A stretch of 53,785 nt of DNA from Acrasis kona (Eukaryota > Heterolobosea > Eutetramitea > Acrasida > Acrasidae), in the NCBI GenBank assembly GCA_026419775.2, contig JAOPGA020000597.1, forward strand, positions 1 through 53,785. Reading direction: 5' to 3'. The number at the start of each line of letters is the position of its first letter. Position 1 is the stretch's first letter. This document shows, one piece after another, positions 28,385 through 38,840 of the stretch. The notes under the pieces were generated by a model. That model had not been told where the DNA came from. It worked only from the letters and a program-made list of their open reading frames with translations, and made no database searches. The translations under genes were made by a program, and so were the position numbers.

Positions 28385-31300
28385 ATGCACAGGCATTTAT
28401 CAAAGACCCTACTCACATGTCAGCGGAGGATCATTGCTAATAATTTTGTCAGTAATAATGTGACGAAACACACTATTATATCGATCAAAGCTCCACAATT
28501 CGACACCACTAACAGAAAATACGCGAGACTCAAGGGTAGTTACCGCAAAAGAAAGCCAGTGTTGCAATTACCTGCTGCTCCATCTGTGGATATGACTGGC
28601 GTCAACAAGGAAGTTCAGGAGGTGTACAACAATTATCACCATCTATTGAGCGGCACTTTGGAAGTAATAAGAGTTCTCCCAAAAAAAGAGTTTGTCCTAT
28701 CCGATCACTTTTTAATTTACTTTGAACAGCCACATTGTAGTTTATACTTATAAGGACTCGGACTCTTCTCTTCCCTCCTACATCAACGACGTCCCCATCA
28801 TAATAGAACAAGAAACACCCTTCGCGGTAACTATCCTCCACATTTTCTTCTTTAACTTTCTCTAGGAAACAATAGATGACGTCCTTGACGAATTAGACAA
28901 TTGGGGACCCAGTTATCTAGCTAACGGTGGTATACTTTCCGTCGGTGTCGGTCTTTTGGATCCAAACCTCCCAAAACCAATCAGAAAACTCCCTCCACCA
29001 CCAGTAGTCGACAAAGAGGCCTCGGATAAAACGAAATCAACACAAAAACAAGAAGAAGCAGAAGGAGGAGACAATAATGCCGAAAAACCAGAATCACGCG
29101 GCCCACGTATCGGAGATGCCGATTGGGTTCCAGAAAGAGATGAATTTTCCACTTATGACCCCAATTATGAAATTCCCAATCATGCCATCAACATATTCGG
29201 TACTAGACGAGCATTAAGACACGACAAATTAAAAGAAACTCACATCGAGTACTTCAAGGTCGACAAGTTCATTCTGTTCGAAACCGAAAAGGACATTTAC
29301 GAAAGGTTCAAAAAAAAATTCACACAGGACCTGATCGATGATGTGAATGATGACATTCTTCCCATCGACAATCATCCCGATCCAAAGCTAAGACCACAAC
29401 TCATCAAACCAGAATACAATCCAGATGACTTTAACGAGAGCAAGATGCAATTAGATGACGAATACGAACTAGACGAAAAACACGGACCCAAAATCACTCA
29501 CAATCAAGAAGCAGTCAAAATATTCCAAAACATGCAAGATCAAGGAATCGACCCTGAAACTCACTTTGCGAAACCAATGTTACCAGTAGGCGGCCGACAA
29601 CCCGTTCAATATTACCATCCCGAACACATCATCCACACCAATAAGGAACGCGACCCAAGAGACATACTAGTTGCGATGGAAGGTCAAAGAAGAGCCTATT
29701 ACGAAGTAGAAGGAGATGTTTACTTTGAAGCCACCATGGACATGTTGGAGGAACAATTCGAAAAGGCATTCAAAAAGGGAGATGTGCGCAAAGTAGATTC
29801 CTTGATCGACGAAATATTCGCAAAGTATAGCCACAGAGCCAAATTGAGTCCGAAGAGATTACGCAACATTAAGAAATTATATTATGAAACATCCGAAGAG
29901 AATCGATCGATACAGGACGATTCACAATTCGCAACGCCCGAAGAAATTGCATCGGATCCATCCATCGTGGATCAAAGAAGAAATGAACACTTGATGGATC
30001 AAATTTATAAACTAGCGTTAGAGTTGGAAAGAAGAGCGCACGAACGATCCAAGAGAATGGTGAGACGCAGCACGTACGTACCAACTGCCGAAGAAATAAA
30101 TTCTCCACCGCCAACACTAGACGAACGAATCAAAGCAAGCGTGAAGAGACCAATTGCATCATCATCATCATCATTAAAAAATGAAAAGGAAACAAGAGAA
30201 GAGGAACAAGACGAAGAAGAACAAGACAAGACTCCGATTGTCAAAGTACAACAATTCTTACATTTTGCATGTGAAAAATTAAATGTGGATTACGATAAGT
30301 TTACAAAATATGGATCGAGCATGAAATCAGAATTGGAAAATCATCCCATTCCCAATCTATTCAAATATCGTAGCTTATTCGTGAGGGCTAGACAAGCGAT
30401 CGAGAGTGGCGACTCCACATTGGCCGATGATTTACATCACGTGATCAACAATCAAGTCGCCAAAATGCTCAAACAAAAACGACCACAAAACAAGAGGAAC
30501 GATCTATGGAGCGATTCGGATGCCGACGAGGACGTCGAACAATTTGCAGATTACAAAAATCACAATCCCAATCACATCATCTCCGACGAAACCAAACAAT
30601 CGTGGATCGATTTGATTCGTTCCAACAACTCGAGCGACGTTGCATTCACCAGAAAACCGCTCTACAAGAATTCACATTCGCCACGAGATTATCAAAATCA
30701 AATCAATCACGAAAATCAAATGGACCCATTGGACGGATTGCCCAACGTGATCAATCCCATTCAATTGCCATTCAGAAGACAATCTCACATTTTGTACGAT
30801 GGCGATTTGTATCCCAACGAGATGGACCTCAACGATCGCGCATACGACATTCCGCACGGAATGGACGCGATGAGCGAATTCATGATCACTCCATTGTCAT
30901 ACAAGTATCAAATGGGTCGATTGGATCGTAAGATTCCAAATGTGAATGGATCCGTTCGCATCCGATTGACACATTTGGATCGAGCCAATTACGACGAGAG
31001 TCGAGACGTGATGGGAAAGGTATTCAGCATGGGCTGTCACAGCATTAATTCTCCCAATCGATGGATCCAACAAGCAAAGAATGCCGATCGAGACGATTAC
31101 TTTACGAGATTGTTACAATTCACGAGTTACAAATTACCTTTCGATTACGTGGCCAATGCAGAGACACATTACGGATACAACACTTATTTGGACGAAGAAG
31201 ATTATGGACATGGATTGTTGATGGAATGCGAATTTAGCAAGGAGGCTCATTTGAAATACGAAGGAAGTTTTGTGATCAGATTGGATGGAGATTTGCCCAG

Positions 31301-32009
31301 ATTGAAATCGGGTCAGAGATTTTTGGTATTCGATCACGAAAAGGACACCGTGTTGGGCACGTTGAGCGCGTTGATGTATACCGACAGGGGCACATTTGCA
31401 ATTGCATTCCCATTTGCAGATGTGTTGGGCGAATGCATCTCCACCTACGTGACCGAAAAGTGCGAAGAGATTTTCGATCCTCAATTGTTCGTCAACAGGA
31501 AGGAACACGAGAAGAATGCGAGCGATGCGGTCATGCTCTACAATAGCGCTCTCAACGACATGTTGGGCGAATACGAGAAGGAACGTTTGCTAGAAAGTCA
31601 TCTTCGCTACGACATGTCACAAATGTTCGATAGGGATCGAGGCGAAGATTTTGCAGACGTTGCGGTGTATGATACTCCCGTTGCCTACAATGCTTTCAAG
31701 AGAGGAATTCATCCGGACGAGATTACCAAGAAGATGCAAGTCGCCAGCACTATTTCTGACCACGTCACACAAATGTTCGGACCGGACGATGCCTTGTTTG
31801 CAGATTTTGTTGATCCTCCGGCGGGTAGTAGTAGGATGTTACAGCCAGAGATTGATCCGGTGACTGGAGAGGTGAACCCTCGGGGAGTGCTTGCTAAACT
31901 TGATTACAAGGAGAATATTGCTTCGTTCTATTCAGAGTTTACTCCTGAGGAGGGCGAGGAACCAGAGATTGACGGATTGGATGAAGAATTAAGAAGAATG
32001 TTGGATTAA
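28385..32009 (+). CDS. Very large mitochondrial protein, unrecognised
   Basis: Three exons: 28385-28689, 28730-28826 and 28866-32009, with introns of 40 and 39 bp; 1181 residues. The first junction (donor gtttgt) restores LPKKDHIVVYTYKD. The N-terminus (MHRHLSKTLLTCQRRIIANN) is basic and acid-free, a mitochondrial presequence. The rest is highly charged, with Pro/Glu/Lys-rich linkers, a Ser/Glu-rich low-complexity segment (around 30155-30230), and a C-terminal region rich in Asp, Tyr and Phe, ending DGLDEELRRMLD. I recognise no domain. Size, charge and targeting would fit a lineage-specific organelle complex subunit such as a mitoribosomal protein, but that is inference. Confidence 0.7.
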
Positions 32010-32014
32010 TTAGA

Positions 32015-33857
32015 TTAAAGTTTATATTTAATAATGTCAAACGTGTGTGCGTCTTTTGCGAATTGAAGGGAGCTGATGGTCTTGTCAATGTGTTTGTCTT
32101 GAATGTTGATGGGTGGTTTGATGTTGACGAACATGACAATCTTTGATTTTGATCCTGACTTGTTGTGATGTGTCAAGTCTTCCTTGAGTAGTCTGGTCAG
32201 GGTGCTGCTTCTATAATCTACAATGCTTCCTCTTACCATGGCTTTGAGTGCTTGGCTGAGAGAGTATAAGGAGGTGTTAATGTGCTTGGTTTCGCTCTTT
32301 CTTTGGTGCTTTTCTTGTGCTTGGTTGTCGTCGTCATGAATCATTGGTAATCTTTCTGATCCTGCCAAATCAATTAGGTTGAGGACTCCCACTAGGTTGT
32401 CTTCATCTTCGATATCTTGTTGACATGTATTTGATTCCTTGTGTATGGTGAACTTGTATAAACAATGACTTCTAGAGCTTCTTTGATTGTATTGTGTTGC
32501 GGCTACAGTCCTATTCTTGATGGCTAATTCGATAAGAGAGTCGCAAGTAGTTCCAAACTCTGTACACTTTCCGAATTCTTTGATTCCAGAAAGGTTTTTT
32601 GTTTCTTCATTGTAAACTTCAACACAAGATAAATTCATAAATAATTTTTGATTGTTGGACTCGTTGTGAGCTTTCATGCGTTGAAACATGACCACAACTG
32701 AGCGATGGTAAAAGGCCTGATTCCTTGGATTCTTGAGCGTGTGGATTGTAAGCAGTAGCTGCTGGTCCCTGTATCGTGAAAGTTTTACCTGACCCGGTTT
32801 GACCATAAGCAAATATCGTCATTCTATACCCATCGTCAACCACGCTTTCAATATCGGAAACAATCTCTGAGAAAACTTCATCTTGGGTTGCTTCTGGTTT
32901 CAACACCTTATCAAACTGAAATACATATTTACTACAGTCAAGTGTATTTTCGTTATTGTTTGCGCTTGTGCTGGTTTTCATGGGTTTGTACATTTCAAGA
33001 ATTTTGTCATCATCAGCATCAAATTTTAGTAGAGACATTAATTTGTTGGAATCGTGACTTTGCTCAGATTTTGTGAAGGGTCTAACCCGACAAAAGATCT
33101 TTAAGCAGTCTTTGACGCTAAAAATACTTTGTAGGACTCTCTTTGTAGGTTGCGGTATTGATGATGTTGTGGTCTTTGGAGGTTCTTTGATTTGACTTTG
33201 TTGGTATGTGTTGTTTTGTTGTTGTAAGAATAAATTTTGTTTTTTCAACTCCTTTAGCTCCTGTTTCATTTGTCTGTTAGCTAACCGTAGTCCGCTTATT
33301 GTGCGGTCTCTTTCTAAAAGCTGCTCTCGTAGTTTATCTAATTCAGTTTCAGCCTTTTTAGCACTCGTGACTCCTCTCGGCGTTATCTCCGTCGATGTTA
33401 ATAAATCTTCTCTGGGCGTTAGCTGGCCACATGAAAGCGATCCACAGGTGCTGTCAAAGATATTCTCTTTGTTCAGTGACGAGCTGTCCACCTCGAAACT
33501 AGATGTGGTGTTGAATCTTTGTGGCCTTCCCGATATATTCAACCTTCTAGGGTTGAAAACAAAACTTCTCTTTTTAGATCTTTGCGACGACACCGAGCTA
33601 ATGTTCAAACCTTTGAATCCGTATTCATCAATCGAAGTCGCAAACCCATTGCTAATTTCGCTTATTGCTGATAGAGGACTGAATGGGAACTCATCACTCA
33701 AATCATGTTGTGGTACACGGTCGAAATGTCTATCAACTGGAGTCGAAGGTAAATTATCGGAGGGAGACGCAACTGTGCTAATCATATCTATGATAGATGT
33801 CATTGATTCGGGTGACGTTGGTGGGTGACTCGATGTGAAGTCACACATTTGTAACAT
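32015..33857 (-). CDS. C-terminal-motor kinesin (kinesin-14 like), with one-base frameshift
   Basis: From ATG 33857: a Ser/Pro-rich tail, a coiled coil (about 165-225), then the motor at the C-terminus, the order of minus-end-directed kinesin-14 (Ncd/Kar3). Motor motifs are intact: KIFCRVRPF, AYGQTGSGKTFTIQG (P-loop), NQRSSRSHCLYKF (switch I) and DLAGSER (switch II). The reading frame changes near 32705. The first frame reads to ESGLLP, and the second starts within the next codons at RSVVVMFQRM. Reading past one T (an A on the plus strand at 32705) joins them exactly at the kinesin G-x-x-P-R motif, so no intron is needed. Either an assembly indel or a recent lesion. Confidence 0.82.
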
Positions 33858-33932
33858 CTAATATTGGCGCCGTTACTTTGATTGTTTTTTTTTGAAAAGC
33901 GGCAAAGTTATTTTGTAACAGAATAATAGAAT

Positions 33933-34781
33933 TTATTCATTTTTGACAACTTTAGCAGAAGGTCTTCTAGGGGTGTAACTCTTGATGAAGAAGTTTAAGA
34001 ACAAGGCAACCATAGTTGTCATGTAGAACAATTCGCTCCAGTACATGAATTCGGGACCACATTGATGGCACCAAGGTCTTCCATTAATGTAGTGGTCGTA
34101 CAACACAAAGCAGTCGCGGCTGAATACAATCAAGAACTGAATCAACTGTCCCATGGTAATGAACATCTTCATCTTGACGATCATTTTTACGAAAATGTTT
34201 GGGTTTGGATTTTTAGCGAGAGGTGCACAGAAGTAGTAACTATACATGACGACGTGGACCCATGAGTTGATAAATGCTGCAAGCCAGCAGTCACCACCTG
34301 GAATGAAGCGGGTTCCCATGTAGGAGAACACAAAGATGGATCCGTGGTGATATAAATGTAGCACGCTCACTTGCCTAAAGTTCTTCTTCATGATCATAAT
34401 AAAGGTGTCATTCCATTCTGGAATTTTGGATAGGTAGAAGATCCATTGAATGCGCGCGTGTGGCAAGTACTCTGGTCCGGATCCGATCTTGTTGTTGTAG
34501 AGCTTCAAGTTGTCGTGGAAGATTAGTCTCAAGTACTCGAGTCCCATGTAGAGCGAGATTGCAACCATACAAACGTTGTGTAACTGTGAGTATACCTTTA
34601 ATTCTAGTGGCTCTTTTTTGTTCTTCATGATTTGGGTGAGGATGAAGACCACTACGTAGTACATTAAGGTTACCAATAGACAGTGTTGAAGGTTCATCAA
34701 TGGCCACTGTTGCACCTCCGCGGGTCCAACTCCAAGTGACGACCACCTATCTATGGTGTCTGTTATGACTGTGAAGTTCAT
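33933..34781 (-). CDS. ELO-family very-long-chain fatty acid elongase
   Basis: A single exon of 282 residues from ATG 34781, with about seven membrane segments. It carries out the condensing step of fatty-acid elongation in the ER, joining malonyl-CoA to acyl-CoA. Diagnostic motifs are KIPEWNDTFIMIMKK, LHLYHHGSIFVFSY (the HxxHH box) and MYSYYF, followed by TMGQLIQF. The C-terminus is Lys-rich (AKVVKNE), which may help ER retention. The stop lies 75 bp upstream of the kinesin start on the same strand. Confidence 0.93.
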   Translation of the reverse strand: MNFTVITDTIDRWSSLGVGPAEVQQWPLMNLQHCLLVTLMYYVVVFILTQIMKNKKEPLELKVYSQLHNVCMVAISLYMGLEYLRLIFHDNLKLYNNKIGSGPEYLPHARIQWIFYLSKIPEWNDTFIMIMKKNFRQVSVLHLYHHGSIFVFSYMGTRFIPGGDCWLAAFINSWVHVVMYSYYFCAPLAKNPNPNIFVKMIVKMKMFITMGQLIQFLIVFSRDCFVLYDHYINGRPWCHQCGPEFMYWSELFYMTTMVALFLNFFIKSYTPRRPSAKVVKNE

Positions 34782-35036
34782 CAGTTTTTTGGTTGTCGAA
34801 ATTACAAATCTAGCCCCCGCTTATAAATAAATAATCCGCATAAACGCAACGGTCAATCCAATCACTAAATCTTTATTAAAAAAGAGATCTTATCTCAACG
34901 ATTATTAAGGTAGAAAATGAACGACTATCAACAAGTCTTTATACAAGGTGTTGATTGAATATTGTTAATAAAGAAGAAATTTGATTCCCTAGACTTTTAC
35001 TACCCATGTTACAAATATTTGGACAACCCCGAAAAG

Positions 35037-36485
35037 ATGAACAAAGAAAATGACAACCAGTTCGACACCCGTTTTGTTGTTTTGTTGATTATCGGAATAT
35101 CAATACTATACAGAGTATCTATAGCAATGACACAGCAACATTCAGGATTCGCAAAATCACCGAGATTTGGAGACTTTGAGGCACAGAGACATTGGATGGA
35201 GATAACTGTCAATTTACCTTTGAATGAATGGTACGTTAATTCCACAAAGAATGATCTAGAGTATTGGGGTTTGGATTATCCTCCTTTGACCGCCTACCAC
35301 TCTTGGCTATGTGGAAAAGTTGCACAATATATCGGTTGGCATGATATAGTGGCACTTGAGTCAAGCAGAGGTATAGAAACTACAAATACTAAATTATTTA
35401 TGAGGTCTACAGCATTGTTGGCGGATCTGTTTATTTTCATTCCTGCAATTATATTCTATGTACTTTACTGTGAAAAATCTCAATCTCTTATTTCAAAATC
35501 CACACTTTTATTTACATGTTTAATGCAACCTTCTATGGTCCTAATTGACCATGGTCACTTTCAGTTCAACTCAATTTGTTTGGGATTGTCGTTATGGGCA
35601 GTGAATGCTCTTATTTATGACCATTTGATTATAGCATCAATACTGTTCTCTTTGTCCCTTAATTATAAGCAGATGGCGCTGTATTATGCACTACCGTTCT
35701 TCTTTTTCATCCTAAGACGTATATATGAACGGCCAACTGCGATGAGTAGGATAAATAAATTTGTACAGGTAGGACTGTCAGTGATTGCTACATTTGCTGT
35801 GTGTTGGCTACCTTTCTTAATTCAAGGATGTGCTGGAGATGTTCTGAAAAGAATATTTCCAGTTCACAGAGGTCTATACGAGGACAAAGTAGCCAATTTT
35901 TGGTGTTCAACAAGTATATTTATTAAATGGAACAACTTATTTACAAGGGAACAATTATTAAAGATCACGATGATCACTACGTTGGTCAGTTGCATACCAT
36001 TTTGCGCTTATATTCTATTATCAAAATCATCAAGTATGAAAAGGTTAGCCTTCGGTTTGTTTGGTTGTTCAATGTCATTCTATATGTTTTCATTCCATGT
36101 TCATGAAAAGACAATCTTGTTGCCGCTGATGCCTGCGTTGCTGCTTCTGTCTGAATTTCCGTTTGAGATGAATTTATTTTCTCAAATCGCTACATTCAGT
36201 ATGTATCCTCTCTTCTATAAGGATGGAATACAACAAGCCTATTATGTAAGTATGGTCCTACAAACATTATTTATCAAGAGCATATATGGAAATAAGCTAT
36301 ACACCGCATCCTTGTTTGGAACCATAATCATCCAACTAATTAATAGCCTCATGACACCACCCGCCAGATATCCAGATCTATTCACCTATTTATGCATCAT
36401 GTATAGTTGTGCACACTTTGTTTTGATCACAGCCCATGTTTCAAGATTTCAATTACAACAATCAAAAAAGGTCAAGCAAGCTTGA
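35037..36485 (+). CDS. ALG6: ALG6/ALG8-family dolichyl-P-glucose glucosyltransferase
   Basis: A single exon of 482 residues from ATG 35037; upstream in-frame codons lack ATG. GT57 family: it adds glucose to the lipid-linked N-glycan precursor in the ER lumen. The luminal first loop has GDFEAQRHWMEIT, LPLNEWY and the signature NDLEYWGLDYPPLTAYHSW, matching ALG6 better than ALG8. About ten further hydrophobic helices follow, with LIDHGHFQFNS and FPVHRGLYEDKVANFWC. A Lys-rich C-terminus (QSKKVKQA) could act in ER retention. The stop is 13 bp from the stop of the convergent striatin gene, with AATAAA between them. Confidence 0.9.
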   Translation: MNKENDNQFDTRFVVLLIIGISILYRVSIAMTQQHSGFAKSPRFGDFEAQRHWMEITVNLPLNEWYVNSTKNDLEYWGLDYPPLTAYHSWLCGKVAQYIGWHDIVALESSRGIETTNTKLFMRSTALLADLFIFIPAIIFYVLYCEKSQSLISKSTLLFTCLMQPSMVLIDHGHFQFNSICLGLSLWAVNALIYDHLIIASILFSLSLNYKQMALYYALPFFFFILRRIYERPTAMSRINKFVQVGLSVIATFAVCWLPFLIQGCAGDVLKRIFPVHRGLYEDKVANFWCSTSIFIKWNNLFTREQLLKITMITTLVSCIPFCAYILLSKSSSMKRLAFGLFGCSMSFYMFSFHVHEKTILLPLMPALLLLSEFPFEMNLFSQIATFSMYPLFYKDGIQQAYYVSMVLQTLFIKSIYGNKLYTASLFGTIIIQLINSLMTPPARYPDLFTYLCIMYSCAHFVLITAHVSRFQLQQSKKVKQA

Positions 36486-36498
36486 TGAATAAATTTTT

Positions 36499-38697
36499 TT
36501 ATTGAAACAGTTTGATAATTGAATCTGCACCAGCACTAGCAACCATTGTCTTTGTAGGATGATAGGCAATTGAATGGATAGACTCGTCATATTTTTTACG
36601 ATGTGTTGGAATCTCCTGAACACAATGTTTGGTCTGTACATCCCATACCCTAAGCGACGAATCATGACCACCACTCATAAAGTACAATCCACTAGGATCA
36701 AAAGCCAAACAACTCACAGCGTCCTTATGACCCACCATCTCAAACGCACATTGACTAGAACGAATGTCCCAGAAACGAATGGCGCCGCTGTCATGTGCAC
36801 TCACAATCATTGGAAGAGTAGGATGACTAACACATTGGTAAATCAAGTCAGGTCCAGAAGAAGAATTTGCGCTCCAAATAATATTTTTGCTTTCTGCATC
36901 ATACAAACTTAGAGACGCGTCAGTGCGCGCCACTACAAATTTATTAGGTCCTTCTACATGCACAACGCTAGTAGGTACTCCTTGATCGCTCGCATTCTCG
37001 TACACCACCATGCTCGATGTGTTCACTTTGGTCGTTCCTCTCTTCATCTCCTCCACTTGTTCGCTCTCTTGCATGATCTTAGCATAGTTCCACATGCGAA
37101 TCGAACCGTCGGCGCTGGCACTCAATATAGAGTCCTTGCTCGTGCTCAACGACCATATAGCATCGGTGTGGCCCGATAAGACGGCACGTGAGAAGGGAGT
37201 GGCGTGGCCGTGTGCGGCGTAGGGATTGTTGTCTGGTTGCGGCGTATCCCATATACGGACGGTTGTGTCCGCACCCGCACTGACGCAGAATTCTCCGGCA
37301 CATTTGACAGTGAACACTGGTCCTGTGTGTCCGCGGAATGTTTGAATGGGTTCGTTGCTTCTTTTACTTGGTTTGCTCACATTCCATAATTTAACAGTTT
37401 GGTCTTCGCTTCCTGATAAAAGTAGTGGTTCGCGATCGTGAAAAGACACACATCTGACTCCATCCAAATGACTTGCTAAAACGTATTTTGGCTTCCATGC
37501 ACGATGTTGATGGTTGACTAATTGATTTTCTGATGTTGATGAAGACGAGGCTGATGACGAAGTGCTGCTGTTGATCTTGACTTCTCTTAATTGTTCTACG
37601 ATCTTGTTGGCTTCTGATTTTGATTGACTTTCTTCGACGTTAGTGTTTTCATTGTTTTCATCAGTCTCAAAATCCCAACTTACGCTCTTCCTCTTGGGTT
37701 GGCTTAATTTACCAGATCCACCTTGTGCTTTGGCCATTAACTTTTCTAAATTCTCTGGACGAATGTTGTACTTGTCGGCCAACTCCTTTTGTAAATTGTA
37801 TTCTTGATCAGGTGCGGTGCTTGTATTATTGTTCACTTCTGGGACTTGATGGGCTGGGAGTGCAGTTGGAAGTTGAGGAGGTGTTGGCACGATGTGAGGG
37901 GTCTCATTGTCTCCGTTCATGAATAGTGCTTGACTGCCGTTCGTTTCATTGTCGCTTCTTGTGGTGGGTGCTGTTGAGGCTAAATTCTGGAGGAATTCAT
38001 CATTGTTCAGCGACTCTTCTGTGATTGTTGACGGTCTGCTCAACAAGTTCCATGCATCGGAGCAATTAAGGTCATCCAATAAACTATAAAAATTAATAAA
38101 TACTGCAGCAAACGCGACCTACCCTCTGATCATTTGAACGCTTTTTGGTGCCTTACCGGCGAGCAAGGTCTGTGAGATGTTCGAGGGCAAAGCTTCTGGT
38201 GCTGTACCATTGCTCTTCGCGGCTGTTTTGGTTGGTGCCTCAGAATTCTCTTCTAATGCCTGTCGTGTGAGGGTGTTGTTTTCGTAGTCTGTAAGAATTT
38301 GTTTTTCTTGTTCGTTCGTGACTGTATCGTTGACTTTCGTGAGGTACATCCGATGCCGCGTTCTCTCGGTTCTGAGAGCGAACTCCAGCATCTTTATTCT
38401 CCTGATCAAGTCATATTGTATCTTATCTTTACTTTTTGTTGATGCGACCAAGTTGTTTATTGATGCTTTATATTCACCCCTTTCGAGCTCCCAAAGTTCA
38501 CGTTCACTTTCTATTTTGCGATACTCTTTTTGCAAGAAATTTATAACAGAAGGAAACCCTATCGCTTGAGATTGGGGTTCCTGCTGCATTTGCGACATGT
38601 CAATGTACTCTTTGGTTGTCTGGGTTGTAACAAAAGTTGCAAGATAACCTAAAAACCGCGAAAGTTCATCGCCGTTTATTATTTGAACAATAAGCAT
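36499..38697 (-). CDS. Striatin family WD40 protein (STRIPAK scaffold)
   Basis: Exons 38123-38697 and 36499-38083, with a 39-bp intron (gtaggtcgcg...ttttatag). The coding frame starts at ATG 38697 (719 residues) or ATG 38598 (686 residues, MSQMQQ...); the latter start matches the family better. The N-terminal striatin domain (INFLQKEYRKIESERELWE then DLIRRIKMLEFALRTER) forms a coiled coil. A Ser/Glu-rich linker follows, then a C-terminal WD40 propeller with repeats such as GSEDQTVKLWN, AGADTTVRIWD and GGHDSSLRVWD. Striatins assemble PP2A and GCK kinases into the STRIPAK complex. Confidence 0.9.
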
Positions 38698-38840
38698 ACA
38701 ATTGAAAAGTTGAATCGTGCGTGCATTATCTTAAGGGTTAAGATACTCAGAATTTTGGACTGGAAGATTATCACAAAAAAATTAGATTAAATCAAACTAG
38801 ATGTTTAATTGAATTCAACACTTTGAAGACCAACAACAAA

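Noticed and set aside
32600-32720. Intron or programmed frameshift to explain the kinesin break
   Set aside because: Homology is contiguous on both sides with no residues to spare, and no slippery sequence is evident; a single-base indel is simpler.
33208-33828. 206-codon plus-strand ORF inside the kinesin
   Set aside because: Ser/Leu-rich antisense shadow of the kinesin tail with no motif.
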